Below, piece after piece: positions 1-9,091 of a stretch of DNA of 64,000 bases. Position 1 is the first letter of the stretch. Every line of letters begins with the position of its first letter. A program made the translations under genes and the position numbers. The notes under the pieces are model-generated. The model had not been told where the DNA came from, searched no databases, and worked only from the letters and a program-made list of their open reading frames with translations. This DNA comes from Trichlorobacter thiogenes. Its GTDB lineage: Bacteria; Desulfobacterota; Desulfuromonadia; Geobacterales; Pseudopelobacteraceae. The stretch lies in the NCBI RefSeq assembly GCF_900167465.1, contig NZ_FUWR01000001.1, positions 303,269 to 367,268 of the forward strand, read 5' to 3'.

Positions 1-388
1 CCGTCTGCAGTGCCGTCGCAACCCTGGCCCGCACCTCTGCTGTCCCGAGCCCGAGATTGATCGGGCCGAAGGAGACATCCTCCTGTACGCTGGCAGATAA
101 CAGTTGGCTGTCGGGGTTTTGAAACAGAAGCCCCACCTGCGAACGAAGCCGCTGCAGGCCTAAGCGGCTATAATCAAGCGGCAGGCCGTTAAAGCAGACC
201 GTTCCGTCAACAGGTCGAAGAATACCGTTTAGCTGCAACAAAAGAGTGGTTTTGCCGGCTCCGTTAACCCCCATAACCGCAGTGCGGCTGCCGCGTCTGA
301 TCGTCAGGCTGCACTGGTCAAGCCCGTTGCTGCCGTCAGGATAGCGGTAGCTGACGGCAGCAAGTCTGAAAAGTTCAGGCATGGTCAT
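1..388 (-). CDS. cbiO: Cobalt ECF transporter ATPase CbiO (partial, C-terminus outside window)
   Basis: ATP-binding subunit of the cobalt energy-coupling-factor importer; it would hydrolyse ATP in the cytoplasm to drive CbiMNQ. The visible N-terminal part (about 129 residues) has a Walker A loop GVNGAGKTT and a Q-loop of the CbiO type (LLFQNPDSQLLSASVQED), followed by FGP as in cobalt/nickel ECF ATPases. The start ATG at 388 overlaps the cbiQ stop as ATGA; a second in-frame ATG lies two codons later (382). Signature motif and Walker B lie beyond the window. It is the last visible gene of the cbiMNQO operon under the tandem cobalamin riboswitches at 2967-3409. Confidence 0.93.
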   Translation of the reverse strand, partial: MTMPELFRLAAVSYRYPDGSNGLDQCSLTIRRGSRTAVMGVNGAGKTTLLLQLNGILRPVDGTVCFNGLPLDYSRLGLQRLRSQVGLLFQNPDSQLLSASVQEDVSFGPINLGLGTAEVRARVATALQT

Positions 389-1113
389 ACCGGTAAAAGG
401 GCAATCATGATCAGGCCTGCACCGGCACAGAGCGAAACAGCCAGATCGCGCCTCGCATGACCGTAGACAGGCGTAAGAAAGCGCAAGCTGCCATCATTGC
501 AGCGTGCGCTGGCCGCCAGATCAAGGGCGGCGGCCCGTTGCCAGACCTGCAAGGTAACGGCGGCGACCAGTTGCCCCAGGGCGCGCAGGGAATGGCGATA
601 GTTGGCATAGCCCAGGCGGGCTGACTGGGCAGTCCGTATCTGCTGCACGGCATCCGAAAAAACAAACAGCATCCGGTAGCCGATCACCGCCATGTCCAGG
701 AGCAGGTCAGGTAGTTTCAGTTTACGCAGTAATGAAAGTATCTCGGTCATGGGGGTGGTCAACGCAACAAACAGCAATGCGGTAACCGAAGCGGCGGCTC
801 TGCCGCAGAGTTGAGCCGCCTGATCACGACCGGCGCCGGTAAACGTGATGCCGGAGCTGTCAAATGACACCAGCAGGGTCAGGGTACTGAGCCCCAGGAA
901 GAGCAGGGCAGGGGCAATGGCACGCAGATACCGGCTGACCGGGATACCGGCTCCGATGATGGTGATCAGGGCAATGACAAACGCCACGGTTCCTGACATT
1001 CCGGGCCGCCCGGCCAGAAAAGCGGCACTGATGCCGCAGAGGCAGAAAACCGCCTTGGCGGCAGGAGAAACCTGCCGCCAACGGTTATTGTATGCAGATT
1101 GATCAATCAACAC
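385..1113 (-). CDS. cbiQ: Cobalt ECF transporter transmembrane protein CbiQ
   Basis: T-component of the cobalt ECF importer, 242 residues. Several hydrophobic segments precede the cytoplasmic coupling region, which contains the helical A-R-G-type motif (QSARLGY, then RHSLRALGQL) that docks to CbiO. The start at 1113 overlaps the cbiN end by 11 bp, and its stop overlaps the cbiO start by 4 bp, so the operon is translationally coupled. Length and position fit CbiQ. Confidence 0.93.
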   Translation of the reverse strand: MLIDQSAYNNRWRQVSPAAKAVFCLCGISAAFLAGRPGMSGTVAFVIALITIIGAGIPVSRYLRAIAPALLFLGLSTLTLLVSFDSSGITFTGAGRDQAAQLCGRAAASVTALLFVALTTPMTEILSLLRKLKLPDLLLDMAVIGYRMLFVFSDAVQQIRTAQSARLGYANYRHSLRALGQLVAAVTLQVWQRAAALDLAASARCNDGSLRFLTPVYGHARRDLAVSLCAGAGLIMIALLPV

Positions 1114-1438
1114 GGGGGCGGTTCAGTTCCTTCTGCAATCTACTCCTGGTTGCTGCGCTCCCTAGATAATAGCCGATAAATCCGGCCCCCAGTGCTGCCT
1201 GCAGTGCAAACAGCAGTGATTCTATTTCGCCGCTGGGCGGCTCAAAAAAAGGCTCAAACCAGGGCTTGTAGTCAGGGACAATCTGTTTGATCAGATCCTC
1301 TGCCTGCCCATCGGCACCGGCAAAAATTTCAACCTTTTTCCCGTCCGGTCCTGGTTCGGGGCGCTGAACCGTAACAAGCGGAATCAGTGCCAGTACAATA
1401 ACGGCAATGATCAGAGATATATTTTGATACGGTTTCAT
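1103..1438 (-). CDS. cbiN: Cobalt transport protein CbiN
   Basis: Small membrane accessory subunit required with CbiM for Co2+ selectivity. 111 residues: an N-terminal hydrophobic helix (about 6-25), a periplasmic acidic region rich in D/E/P, and a second helix (about 80-98, [20 protein letters not shown]). This two-helix layout is the CbiN family arrangement. Its start overlaps the cbiM stop by 4 bp. Confidence 0.92.
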   Translation of the reverse strand: MKPYQNISLIIAVIVLALIPLVTVQRPEPGPDGKKVEIFAGADGQAEDLIKQIVPDYKPWFEPFFEPPSGEIESLLFALQAALGAGFIGYYLGSAATRSRLQKELNRPRVD

Positions 1439-2112
1439 GCCTTCACCTCCTGGGGGATCGGCAGATTCATCGATTGCAGCTCACGGGCGTTGTAGCGGGC
1501 CAGGGCGTTGAACACCAGCACGGTCAAAAAACCCTCGCTGGCTGCCAGCGGGATCTGGGTCAGGGCAAAGATACCGGCAAACTTGGCAAGGGAAGCGGTA
1601 AAACCGCCAACCGGATCAGGAAAGGCCAATGCCAGTTGCAGCGAGGTGGTAACGTAGGTCAACAGATCGCCCAGGGCAGCAGCCAGAAAGACTGAAAGCC
1701 CAAAAGGGAGTTTAATCGCCTGGGCCATGCGAAAAATGCCGTAAGCCGCAAAGGGGCCAACAATTGCCATGGAAAAGATGTTGGCCCCCAGTGTTGTCAG
1801 GCCCCCATGGGCCAGCAGGATCGCTTGAAACAGCAGCACTATCGCACCCAAGGGGGCCATTGCTGCCGGGCCGAACAGGAGCGCACCAAATCCGGTACCG
1901 GTTGGATGGGAACAACTGCCGGTAACTGACGGGATTTTTAATGCTGAAAGTACAAAGGTAAAGGCGGTGGCCACCCCCAGCAACATCCGCTGTTCCGGGT
2001 GTTCGGCAACCCTTTTTTTAATGCTGTAAATGCCGTAGGCAACGAACGGGGCCGAAGCTGCGCTCCAGGCCACGGCATGTTTGGCCGGTAGAAAACCTTC
2101 CATGATATGCAT
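1435..2112 (-). CDS. cbiM: Cobalt ECF transporter S-component CbiM
   Basis: Substrate-binding membrane subunit of the cobalt importer, 225 residues. It starts MHIMEGFLP; the N-terminal Met-His pair is the metal-ligand element of the CbiM/NikM family. [13 protein letters not shown] loop supplies further conserved residues and several hydrophobic helices follow. An AAAGGAGT-type ribosome binding site lies just upstream (about 2122). It follows the outer-membrane protein gene by 17 bp, so both should share the riboswitch-controlled transcript. Confidence 0.94.
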   Translation of the reverse strand: MHIMEGFLPAKHAVAWSAASAPFVAYGIYSIKKRVAEHPEQRMLLGVATAFTFVLSALKIPSVTGSCSHPTGTGFGALLFGPAAMAPLGAIVLLFQAILLAHGGLTTLGANIFSMAIVGPFAAYGIFRMAQAIKLPFGLSVFLAAALGDLLTYVTTSLQLALAFPDPVGGFTASLAKFAGIFALTQIPLAASEGFLTVLVFNALARYNARELQSMNLPIPQEVKA

Positions 2113-2129
2113 AGCAGACTCCTTTCGGG

Positions 2130-2942
2130 TTAAAACTTCAGTACGAGACCGTACACCGCAGTCACATCGGTTTCAGGTTTGGTCAGACCGAACTTGATAC
2201 CGGCATCAGCATCCAGATGGTCATTGATTTGGTAACGCAGACCGGTGAGGGCATAGACCGGTAGTTCACTCGATGCCTTATCCGGGTTAGTGGCAAGGCC
2301 GAAATCAGCCACTGCAAAGAGTCCTTTGGCAACTTCAGCCTCACCGGCGATGGAACCTGACCAGAGATTTCTGCGTTGCGAGCCGTCATCTTCACGGTAA
2401 TGGTGATACTCATAGCCCAGGTTAGCATGCAGGGCATATTTGCCATCCTCAAACTCCTTGGTGGCAATCAGGGTGCTGCCATACTGCCAACGGCCCTCCG
2501 ACAGACCGGCGCTGTATTTGCCGGTTGGCATGATGACACTGGGTTTGATAGCCAGGTTGATACCGCCCAGTTCTGCAAACTTGTATTTTACTTCCAGTGT
2601 CATGTCACCGAATCCATCGGCATTAGAAATAGTTCCGTCCACGTTGCTGCGTTCGTTGAACAGATAGGGAATGGCCAGAGAGACACCCAGATCTTTGTAC
2701 AAGCCGGTGGTAATCTTGACCTCTCCATCCACGGTATTGGTCTTGGTCGTGGAACCGTCAGAAGTATGTTTGTCATAGCCATAGGAGCCGTTCAGCTCAA
2801 TTTCAACCTTGCCGACATCAACGGTACCGGCGTCATCAGTGGCAAGTGGTGGGCCTGCCAGAGCCGGAATAGCCCCTGCCAGCAGACATCCCGCCAGTAA
2901 GCCTCGTACCAGCCTTTGCGTACATTTTCTGCTTTTCATCAT
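2130..2942 (-). CDS. Outer-membrane beta-barrel protein (MetA-pathway/phenol-degradation porin-like family)
   Basis: 270 residues with a Sec signal peptide (cleavage near ALA-GPP, about residue 29) and then [20 protein letters not shown], typical of the Phenol_MetA_deg / putative outer-membrane transporter family. Alternating hydrophobic strands continue to a C-terminal VYGLVLKF, ending in aromatic Phe as in outer-membrane barrels. It is the first gene after tandem cobalamin riboswitches and sits directly before cbiM. I infer a role as an outer-membrane pore or facilitator for cobalt or corrinoid. The start ATG (2942) is 8 nt after GGGAGG. The barrel assignment is good; the substrate is a guess from context. 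Confidence 0.75.
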   Translation of the reverse strand: MMKSRKCTQRLVRGLLAGCLLAGAIPALAGPPLATDDAGTVDVGKVEIELNGSYGYDKHTSDGSTTKTNTVDGEVKITTGLYKDLGVSLAIPYLFNERSNVDGTISNADGFGDMTLEVKYKFAELGGINLAIKPSVIMPTGKYSAGLSEGRWQYGSTLIATKEFEDGKYALHANLGYEYHHYREDDGSQRRNLWSGSIAGEAEVAKGLFAVADFGLATNPDKASSELPVYALTGLRYQINDHLDADAGIKFGLTKPETDVTAVYGLVLKF

Positions 2943-2966
2943 ACATCCTACCTCCCTCGGGTTATT

Positions 2967-3120
2967 CAGATGAAGCGGTCTTCCGGCTCAAGGCTGCCTA
3001 CTTACCCACCTTCCCAGGAGTGCTCCCAGTGGTTGTTTCACTTTGCGGTGACGGGCTTTCGTTCCCTTTACGGCTGCGGGGCAGCGGGGGCATTTAACCC
3101 CTCTTCCTCGACCCCATCTG
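2967..3120 (-). promoter_or_regulatory. Cobalamin riboswitch, proximal copy of tandem pair (outer-membrane protein-cbiMNQO)
   Basis: On the minus strand: outer stem CAGATG/CATCTG (3115-3120 with 2967-2972), GGAAGAGGGG, a GCCCCGCAGCCGTAA core, an ACCACTGGG B12-box-like segment, GGGAAGG, and a GAGCCGGAAGACC end. No terminator lies between it and the ORF. The 3' end is about 25 nt from the start codon, so control is probably at the ribosome binding site (GAGGGAGG). It lies downstream of a terminator that belongs to the distal riboswitch. Confidence 0.88.
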
Positions 3121-3137
3121 TTTTAAATTTCTGCACA

Positions 3138-3176
3138 AAAAAAGTCCGCAACTGCAATGGCAGATGCGGACTTATC
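3138..3176 (-). terminator. Intrinsic terminator between the two cobalamin riboswitches
   Basis: Minus-strand stem AAGTCCGCATCTGC / GCAGTTGCGGACTT (one mismatch) followed by seven Ts. It sits after the distal aptamer and before the proximal one, so it is the likely attenuator of the distal riboswitch. Confidence 0.88.
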
Positions 3177-3245
3177 GTATTTAAAGTCGGATTAATAGTT
3201 TCACTCACCCTTTACCAGAGGGTTCAATTGAGTGCTTATAATCAT

Positions 3246-3409
3246 CGGCAGGTCTTCTGGCTTGCGATTCATCCTCCGGGCGCCTTCCCAATCAAATGAT
3301 CAGTGACGTTATTGCCCTTTGTCCTCGCTTACAGCGGCGGGTCCGCGGGGGATTCCTTCCGTACGGAAATACACCCCTCTTCCCTATCAAGCCCGTATGG
3401 GCACCGTGA
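3246..3409 (-). promoter_or_regulatory. Cobalamin riboswitch, distal copy of tandem pair (outer-membrane protein-cbiMNQO)
   Basis: Minus strand: CACGGTGCCCATACGGG 5' segment, GGGAAGAGGGGTG, a GCGGACCCGCCGCTGTAA core, GTCACTG, TTGGGAAGGC, and the 3' signature AAGCCAGAAGACCTGCC. The loop between GGGGTG and AATCCCC holds a small extra hairpin (TTCCGTACGGAA). A hairpin at about 3197-3240 (CACTCA..GAGTG and ACCCT..AGGGT) follows, then the terminator at 3138-3176, which fits transcriptional attenuation. Confidence 0.93.
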
Positions 3410-3423
3410 TTTTTTTATTATGC

Positions 3424-3444
3424 TTCTGTCTAACAACGGCAGAA
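3424..3444. promoter_or_regulatory. Inverted repeat upstream of distal riboswitch
   Basis: TTCTG-N11-CAGAA. The same layout, with a 7-bp perfect arm (TTCTGTC-N6-GACAGAA), is found at 18379-18398 upstream of the other tandem array. The surrounding upstream block is also shared (CATATTCTG and ACAGAAG on the minus strand). It may be an operator or simply a duplicated promoter region. A TA-rich possible -10 (CATAAT) lies beside it. Low certainty. Confidence 0.35.
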
Positions 3445-3597
3445 TATGACGAGGTACCTTCCTAATTGAATACTTGCATCATGTCAAGGTGTTACTCATT
3501 CACCATACTCCTGCAAAGGTTGAAATGCCTATTAAATGTGGTACGGACCGATGATCGCATCATACAAATCAAAGGGTGCCTTCAGATCAATAAAATT

Positions 3598-3625
3598 GCC
3601 GGGCTACGGCGAACCGCAACCCGGC
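3598..3625 (-). terminator. Terminator after metE
   Basis: Eight bases beyond the metE stop on the minus strand: a GCCGGG..CCCGGC hairpin with inner GG/CC pairing, followed by AATTTTATT. Weak T tract, plausible terminator. Confidence 0.6.
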
Positions 3626-3632
3626 CGGTATG

Positions 3633-5981
3633 TCAGATGTCGGCTCCAACTGCCGTTATTGTCTGTCCTGTTGCCGGTGGTGCAACAGCCGGGAACGTTC
3701 CTGATGATGCTCCGGCGGTCAGTTCCAGCCGGATCTGATGGGCTGCCGTGACCAGATTCCGTAACGAGGCTAGAGTTTCCGGCCACTGGCGGGTCTTCAG
3801 GCCACAATCCGGGTTGATCCAGAGCCGCTCCGGCGGGATGACCTGCAACGCCAGACGGATAAGCGCCACGAGCTCTTCCTCCTCCGGCACGCGGGGACTG
3901 TGGATGTCGTAGATGCCCGGACCAATTTCGTTGGGATAGTGATACTGGCGAAAAGCGCTCAGCAGCTCCATCTTGCTGCGGCTGGCTTCAATGCTGATCA
4001 CATCGGCATCCATCTCAATGATCCAGGGCATGATGGCGTTAAATTTACTGTAGCACATATGGGTGTGAATCTGGGTACTGTCGGCTGCGCCGCCAACGGT
4101 CAGACGGAAGCAGTCAACCGCCCAGCGCAGATAGCGTTCAGCATCCTTTTGGCGGAGCGGCATCCCTTCCCGCAGGGCAGCCTCATCAACCTGAATGATG
4201 CCGATCCCGGCCTTTTCAAGATCGGCAACCTCATCACGGATAGCCAGGGCGATCTGTTTGCAGACCTCGGCACGGGGCAGATCGTTACGCACAAAGCTCC
4301 AGTTCAGGATGGTAACCGGGCCGGTCAGCATCCCTTTCACCGGTTTTGCGGTCAAGGACTGGGTGTAGCTGATCCAGTCCACGGTCATCGGGGCCGGCCG
4401 GGCAACGTCGCCATAGATCACCGGCGGCTTGACGCAGCGGCTGCCGTAACTCTGCACCCAGCCGTTTTCCATGAAGCAGAAGCCATCAAGCTGTTGCCCG
4501 AAATACTCAACCATATCATTGCGTTCAGACTCGCCATGCACCAATACATCCAGGCCGAGCCGTTCCTGTTGTTCAACTGCGGAGCGGATCTCTGACTGAA
4601 TGAAGGAACGATAGGCCGCTTCAGCCAGGGTGCCTTTATGATAGCTGTTACGGATGGAGCGGATGGTCGTGGTCTGGGGAAACGACCCGATGGTGGTGGT
4701 CGGCAGCAGCGGCAGTTGCAGCCAGGCATCCTGGCGTTGTTTACGCACCGGATACGGGCTTGTCCGGGTCAACATTGATTCGTTGACCGCAGCCGCACGT
4801 TCACGAACCTCCCGGCGCAGGATACCGGTATCGTTGCACTGTTCGGAAAATAACTGGTCGTTTTCCCGCAGCAGCGGTTCATGTTCACCCTCGGCAATTG
4901 CTGCCAGGACGGCAACTTCACGGCATTTCTGTACCGCAAAGGCCATCCGGTCCTTGATCCCGGGCGCAAGACGACGTTCTTGCAACAGGTCAACCGGCAC
5001 ATGCAGCAGCGAGCAGCTTGAGGCTACCATAATCCGGTCGCTGCCGATCCGGCTGGTCAGTTGTTCGATCACCTCTTTGGATTGACGCAGGTTGTTTTTC
5101 CAGATATTCCTGCCGTCCACCAGCCCGGCAGACAGAATGGTGGTTGCCGGCAACAGATCAAGTACCTGATCAAGCTGTCTGCGGCCCCGCACCAGATCAA
5201 GGTGCAGGCCGTCGCAGCCGGTTTCCAGCGCTGTGGTCAGGTTTTCGTCAAGGGAACCGAAATAGGTTGCCAGCAGCAGTTTTGCGTTGCCTGCCGCCTG
5301 CTTCAGCTTGCGATAGACCGGTGCAAACAGCTCACGCACCTGCTGCGGCAGGTCGGTGCAGAGGATCGGCTCGTCAATCTGAATCCAGATGCAATAAGGT
5401 GCCAACTCGGCCAACACCGAGCAGTAGACATCGACAATGGCATCCAGATACTGCCAGCGGTCAACCCCGCTGTACTCCATCCCCAGGCTGATGTAGGTCA
5501 GTGGGCCGATCAGAACCGGCTTGGCGCGAAATTCACGGGACAGGGCATGTACCGTATCTCGAACCAGTTTGTCCGAGGAACGGCGTATGGTCATGCCGGG
5601 GGTGAACTCCGGCACCAGGTAGTGATAGTTGCTGTCAAACCATTTGGTCATCTCCATGGCCGGGATATTGGCAGCGGCATCCCCCCGCGCCATACGGAAA
5701 TAGCGGTCAAGCTCCAGTTCGTCCGTAACCGTTTGAAACCGTTGCGGGATCATGCCCAACAGGCAGGTGGTATCCAGCATCTGGTCATAGAATGAAAAAT
5801 CACCGACGGTTACCATTGACAGTCCCTGATCCCGCTGGAACCACCAATGCCGTTCCTTCAGCGCATTTTCGCAGGCAAACAGATCCTCTTTTTTACTGGT
5901 GCCTTTCCAATAGCTTTCAAGTGCCTTCTTCAGTTCGCGGTTAGTGCCTATCCGCGGAAATCCCAATACGTGTGTCTCCAT
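3633..5981 (-). CDS. metE: Cobalamin-independent methionine synthase MetE
   Basis: 5-methyltetrahydropteroyltriglutamate-homocysteine methyltransferase, the last step of methionine synthesis without B12. About 782 residues from [12 protein letters not shown], close to the usual 750-780. The zinc-site motifs HMCYSKF and NPDCGLKTR are both present in the C-terminal barrel. I chose the ATG at 5981 because AAAGGA (5992-5997) is 8 nt upstream; earlier in-frame ATGs at 5990 and 6017 are too close to or outside that site. A cobalamin riboswitch (6029-6171) lies directly upstream, so B12 should switch this enzyme off, presumably when a B12-dependent MetH elsewhere can take over. Confidence 0.97.
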   Translation of the reverse strand: METHVLGFPRIGTNRELKKALESYWKGTSKKEDLFACENALKERHWWFQRDQGLSMVTVGDFSFYDQMLDTTCLLGMIPQRFQTVTDELELDRYFRMARGDAAANIPAMEMTKWFDSNYHYLVPEFTPGMTIRRSSDKLVRDTVHALSREFRAKPVLIGPLTYISLGMEYSGVDRWQYLDAIVDVYCSVLAELAPYCIWIQIDEPILCTDLPQQVRELFAPVYRKLKQAAGNAKLLLATYFGSLDENLTTALETGCDGLHLDLVRGRRQLDQVLDLLPATTILSAGLVDGRNIWKNNLRQSKEVIEQLTSRIGSDRIMVASSCSLLHVPVDLLQERRLAPGIKDRMAFAVQKCREVAVLAAIAEGEHEPLLRENDQLFSEQCNDTGILRREVRERAAAVNESMLTRTSPYPVRKQRQDAWLQLPLLPTTTIGSFPQTTTIRSIRNSYHKGTLAEAAYRSFIQSEIRSAVEQQERLGLDVLVHGESERNDMVEYFGQQLDGFCFMENGWVQSYGSRCVKPPVIYGDVARPAPMTVDWISYTQSLTAKPVKGMLTGPVTILNWSFVRNDLPRAEVCKQIALAIRDEVADLEKAGIGIIQVDEAALREGMPLRQKDAERYLRWAVDCFRLTVGGAADSTQIHTHMCYSKFNAIMPWIIEMDADVISIEASRSKMELLSAFRQYHYPNEIGPGIYDIHSPRVPEEEELVALIRLALQVIPPERLWINPDCGLKTRQWPETLASLRNLVTAAHQIRLELTAGASSGTFPAVAPPATGQTITAVGADI

Positions 5982-6028
5982 CACAATCATCCTTTCTTTG
6001 TCTAAACGCGAGACCAAACAACATACCT

Positions 6029-6171
6029 ATGAACAGGACGTCTTCTGGCTCCCAGACCCGTGGAGCCGCTGCCTTCCCGCTTCATGCGAAACAGTGGCAA
6101 CGGCAGGGAACTGCTCTGGTTACAGCGGCGCGTCCGCGACGGATTTTCACCGTCTTCCGTTTCCTGTTCAT
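6029..6171 (-). promoter_or_regulatory. Cobalamin riboswitch of metE
   Basis: Minus strand: closing stem ATGAACAGGA/TCCTGTTCAT (10 perfect pairs, 6162-6171 with 6029-6038), GACGGTGAAAATCCGTC, GCGCCGCTGTAA, the canonical GCCACTG box, GCGGGAAGGC and AGCCAGAAGACG. No terminator hairpin is visible between it and metE. The ribosome binding site is about 32 nt beyond the closing stem, so translational control is likely. Confidence 0.95.
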
Positions 6172-6258
6172 TCCTCTTTGCCAACAGATCTTGTTTTCTT
6201 GCCCGCCATATCACGCCGGGCCTGCAACACCTCCTTCAGCGGTATAATCAACCTCCGG

Positions 6259-6819
6259 CTAACGACCGACCACCTTGAGCAGGATGGTCTCATCCTGATT
6301 TGCAAGCGACAACTGGTGGTTGACGGTGGCATCGAAATAGATGCTGTCTCCGGCCTCCAGCCGTATCGTGCGTTCATCAAAGGTCAGCTCTGCGCTCCCT
6401 TTGACAACAAAGATAAACTCGTCCCCTGCGTGGCTGTGTGAATCGCCAGCCACCTGCTCCCCTGAATTTGAGACCATACAGGGCTCCATCTTTTTGTGCT
6501 GCTTCTGAGGCGACAACGCATATGAACGGGCATGAACGGCCTCTTCCAGACAAACAGGCCGACGCTGATCGGCACGAACCAGCTCAAAGCGCTGCTCATG
6601 TTCTTCATCAAAAAGATCCGCCATTTTAATATTAAAAAACCTTGCAATCTTTGTGAGTGTCGCAATGGGAGGCGATACATTGTTGTTTTCTATCTGTGAG
6701 ATCAAAGCCGGAGAAAAGCCGGTTTCACCTGCTACTGCCTGAAGGGTCAACTGTCTGGCATGACGGAGTCTCCTTATTTTTGCGCCGATATTGTAGCTGT
6801 TCATGCCAATCTCCGACAT
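6259..6819 (-). CDS. XRE-family transcriptional regulator with C-terminal cupin domain
   Basis: 186 residues: an N-terminal helix-turn-helix (about 8-65; IGAKIRRLRHARQLTLQAVA, then GFSPALISQIENNNVSPP) and a C-terminal cupin (about 115-185; SHSHAGDEFIFVVKGSAELT and GDSIYFDATVNHQL). The start at 6819 is chosen because AAGGAGAAGG is just upstream; an upstream in-frame ATG (6912) lies inside the terminator region. A cobalamin riboswitch with its own terminator controls it, and metE with a second riboswitch follows. I infer a role in methionine, cobalamin or related metabolism; the ligand is unknown. Confidence 0.85.
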   Translation of the reverse strand: MSEIGMNSYNIGAKIRRLRHARQLTLQAVAGETGFSPALISQIENNNVSPPIATLTKIARFFNIKMADLFDEEHEQRFELVRADQRRPVCLEEAVHARSYALSPQKQHKKMEPCMVSNSGEQVAGDSHSHAGDEFIFVVKGSAELTFDERTIRLEAGDSIYFDATVNHQLSLANQDETILLKVVGR

Positions 6820-6842
6820 TTCCTTCTCCTTGTCGCGGCAAC

Positions 6843-6881
6843 AAAAAAAGCCCGCCTGTGCCAAAGCAACAGACGGGCTTT
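6843..6881 (-). terminator. Riboswitch-linked terminator ahead of XRE-cupin gene
   Basis: Minus-strand stem AAGCCCGTCTGT / ACAGGCGGGCTT followed by seven Ts, about 23 bases before the XRE-cupin start codon. It should be the expression platform of the riboswitch at 6946-7100. Confidence 0.88.
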
Positions 6882-6945
6882 CCGTATTCAAAGCCTGATG
6901 ATAACGTTTCACTCTTCCCAGACCACGGGGAACCTTTGAGCGCTA

Positions 6946-7100
6946 AGATCAGGCAGGTATTCCGGCTTGCGAGTCATCCTCCAGACGCCTTCCCGGCATT
7001 ATTGCTGCCAGTGGCATTGTGTCTTTTGTCGTCGCTTACGGCGGCGGGTCCGCGGGGGAGTTGCACCCCTCTTCCCTATCAAGCCCGTATGGGCACCATG
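6946..7100 (-). promoter_or_regulatory. Cobalamin riboswitch of the XRE-cupin regulator
   Basis: Minus strand: GGTGCCCATACGGGC, GGGAAGAGGGGTGCAACTCCCC, GCGGACCCGCCGCCGTAA, TGCCACTGGC box, CGGGAAGGCG, and CAAGCCGGAATACCTGCC at the 3' end. A hairpin at about 6903-6945 and the terminator at 6843-6881 follow, as in the distal copies of the tandem arrays. Confidence 0.94.
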
Positions 7101-7199
7101 ATCCGATATTCAGTTGTTATTGCTACGTACAACTACACAGGTGAGATACTCTTCAATCATCCATCCTGTCAATAAAAGACAACGTATTGTGTTGGTTCT

Positions 7200-9074
7200 C
7201 TAAAACCTCACCTGAACGCCGCCTAAAGCGCGGATGCCATCATCCGGATAGCCGAGATGGCTCTGATAGGCTGCATTAAACAGGTTGTCAACCTTGACGT
7301 AGATATCGGCCTTGGCGTTCTTGAAAGCAACCGGTTGCGTGATCCTGAGGTCTGCCGTCACGTATTCATCCAACTTTTGTGCAGGCAGGTTCTCAACCTG
7401 GCTGTAGCGTGCGCCTTCGTACCGTACGGTAGCCTCCAAACGGGTTTTCAAGGTCGGCACGGTATACTGTATCGTTGTCTTCAGTTTCAGATCCGGCGTG
7501 TAGGGCAGCTTTGTACCAAGATCTTTGTCCTTTGATTGTTGATAGACAAACGACAGGTCACTGCTGAGTCCTGCCATCCAGCTATATTTGGCGCTCAGCT
7601 CGATCCCCTGCCGTTCTGCGCCGGAGATGTTGATCGGACGGTAGATCAGATCAGTGCCACGGCGGGAAGTGATCAGATCCCAGGTGTCAACCCGGAACAG
7701 GGTGGCCTGAAGCTGTGATTCTTTGGCTGGTTTGTACTCAATAGACAGGTCGGAGGTCAGCACTTTTTCCACCTTCAGATCGGGGTTGCCCCGGCTCTGG
7801 TCAATGGAACCGTGGGTGCTCTGATACAGTTGTTCAAAGGTAGGGACGTTGGTTACATAGCCGACTCTTGCCTTTATCTGCCAGTTTTTGCGTATGCCCC
7901 ACCCCAGGCCCAGTGACCCTCCGGGATTGAAGCCGAAGTCATTGGTAACATCACCACGGGCGCCGACGGTTGCGGTGAAATCGCCAAACCGTTTGTCAAA
8001 CTGGGCATTCAGGCCGTTTCTGAACCGGTCGTGCCGACCGGCAAGGGTGTGTTCGAAGTTGTCGAATTCCGACATGCCGCCGATCCGTAACTCCCACTTT
8101 TCAGCGTCGTCAAGCCAACTGGTGTCCAGTTTCAGACCGACCTTTCGATCATCAAGGGTGGCGGTATAGCCCTGCTGAGACCGGTCCTTCAGGTTGAGCA
8201 GATCACTGTAGCTGTTCAGGGTGTAGGAGCCGGTTTCCTGTATGGCACCGCTTATCCGTCCGTCCAATGAACCTTTGCGGTACTGCTGCCGGGCGTCAGG
8301 CGTTACGTTGTCAGTTGGGCCGGGAATACCGTATTCTGCCTGATAGTAGCGCCCGTTGAGCTCGTATTTAGTGCCGTCTTTGGCTGTTCTGCCCCAGTTT
8401 GCACTGACATTCCCGTCGTTTCTGTCGCTATTTTGCCGCTTGCCGTCGCGATGGTTGAAGGAGCCTGACAACAACAGGCTGCCGTCACCCAGCTTCAGCG
8501 TCTGGCTGGCGCCGGTCTGTATAAGTCCGTAGGATCCTCCTGCTGCCTTGACACTGCTGGACAACGCTTCGCCCTTGCCTGCTGCCTTGATTTCCCTGGT
8601 CACAATGTTGATGGCGCCATCACTGCCACCCGGTCCCAGCCAGACCGGCACCGGTGGCTTGAAAACCGTTACTGATTCAATGATGTCAACCGGAATGCTG
8701 TTCAGATCCATGCTGCCTGACTGGTTGCTGTTCAGCGGCCTGCCGTTCAGCAGTAGCAGAACGCCGCTGGATTTTCCGGAACCCCTGATGGAGATCCGGG
8801 AACCCATGCCTGAAGTGGGATACACCTCTACACCGGGCATGGTTTTTAGTATTTCTTCCACGTTTGAGTGGTTCCGTTTGACGATCTCGGTTCGGCTGAC
8901 GCTGTTGACATCCTGCGGATAGTTTTTGATATACTCTTCCAGCCGGTCAGCGGTAACCACCACCTCGCCCATGCTGTAGGCAGAAGGGGCCGGCTGCTTT
9001 GTCTCTGCATAAACAGCCCCTGAAATTAGCGGTACAACGGTCAATGCGTGGGTTAGCAGTATTTTGTAGTTCAT
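7200..9074 (-). CDS. TonB-dependent receptor, BtuB-like
   Basis: 624 residues. Signal peptide (about 1-23, ending VYA), a TonB-box/plug start (MGEVVVTADRLEEYI), and a plug with MPGVEVYPTSG, ISIRGSGKSSGVLLLLNGRP and SDGAINIVTRE. A barrel follows, ending in LGGVQVRF with terminal Phe. It would take a large ligand across the outer membrane, powered by TonB. It is last in the run headed by tandem cobalamin riboswitches, 17 bp after tonB, so a corrinoid or related tetrapyrrole is the likely ligand. The family is sure; the ligand is inferred from context. Confidence 0.88.
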   Translation of the reverse strand: MNYKILLTHALTVVPLISGAVYAETKQPAPSAYSMGEVVVTADRLEEYIKNYPQDVNSVSRTEIVKRNHSNVEEILKTMPGVEVYPTSGMGSRISIRGSGKSSGVLLLLNGRPLNSNQSGSMDLNSIPVDIIESVTVFKPPVPVWLGPGGSDGAINIVTREIKAAGKGEALSSSVKAAGGSYGLIQTGASQTLKLGDGSLLLSGSFNHRDGKRQNSDRNDGNVSANWGRTAKDGTKYELNGRYYQAEYGIPGPTDNVTPDARQQYRKGSLDGRISGAIQETGSYTLNSYSDLLNLKDRSQQGYTATLDDRKVGLKLDTSWLDDAEKWELRIGGMSEFDNFEHTLAGRHDRFRNGLNAQFDKRFGDFTATVGARGDVTNDFGFNPGGSLGLGWGIRKNWQIKARVGYVTNVPTFEQLYQSTHGSIDQSRGNPDLKVEKVLTSDLSIEYKPAKESQLQATLFRVDTWDLITSRRGTDLIYRPINISGAERQGIELSAKYSWMAGLSSDLSFVYQQSKDKDLGTKLPYTPDLKLKTTIQYTVPTLKTRLEATVRYEGARYSQVENLPAQKLDEYVTADLRITQPVAFKNAKADIYVKVDNLFNAAYQSHLGYPDDGIRALGGVQVRF

Positions 9075-9091
9075 CAGATCTCCTGGTGGAT

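Noticed and set aside
2916-3299. Open frame of 127 codons on the plus strand across the riboswitch region
   Set aside because: It is antisense to two structured aptamers and a terminator, has no ribosome binding site, and its peptide is only a translation of riboswitch consensus.
3900-5795. Plus-strand frames opposite metE
   Set aside because: Shadows; metE motifs are unambiguous on the minus strand.
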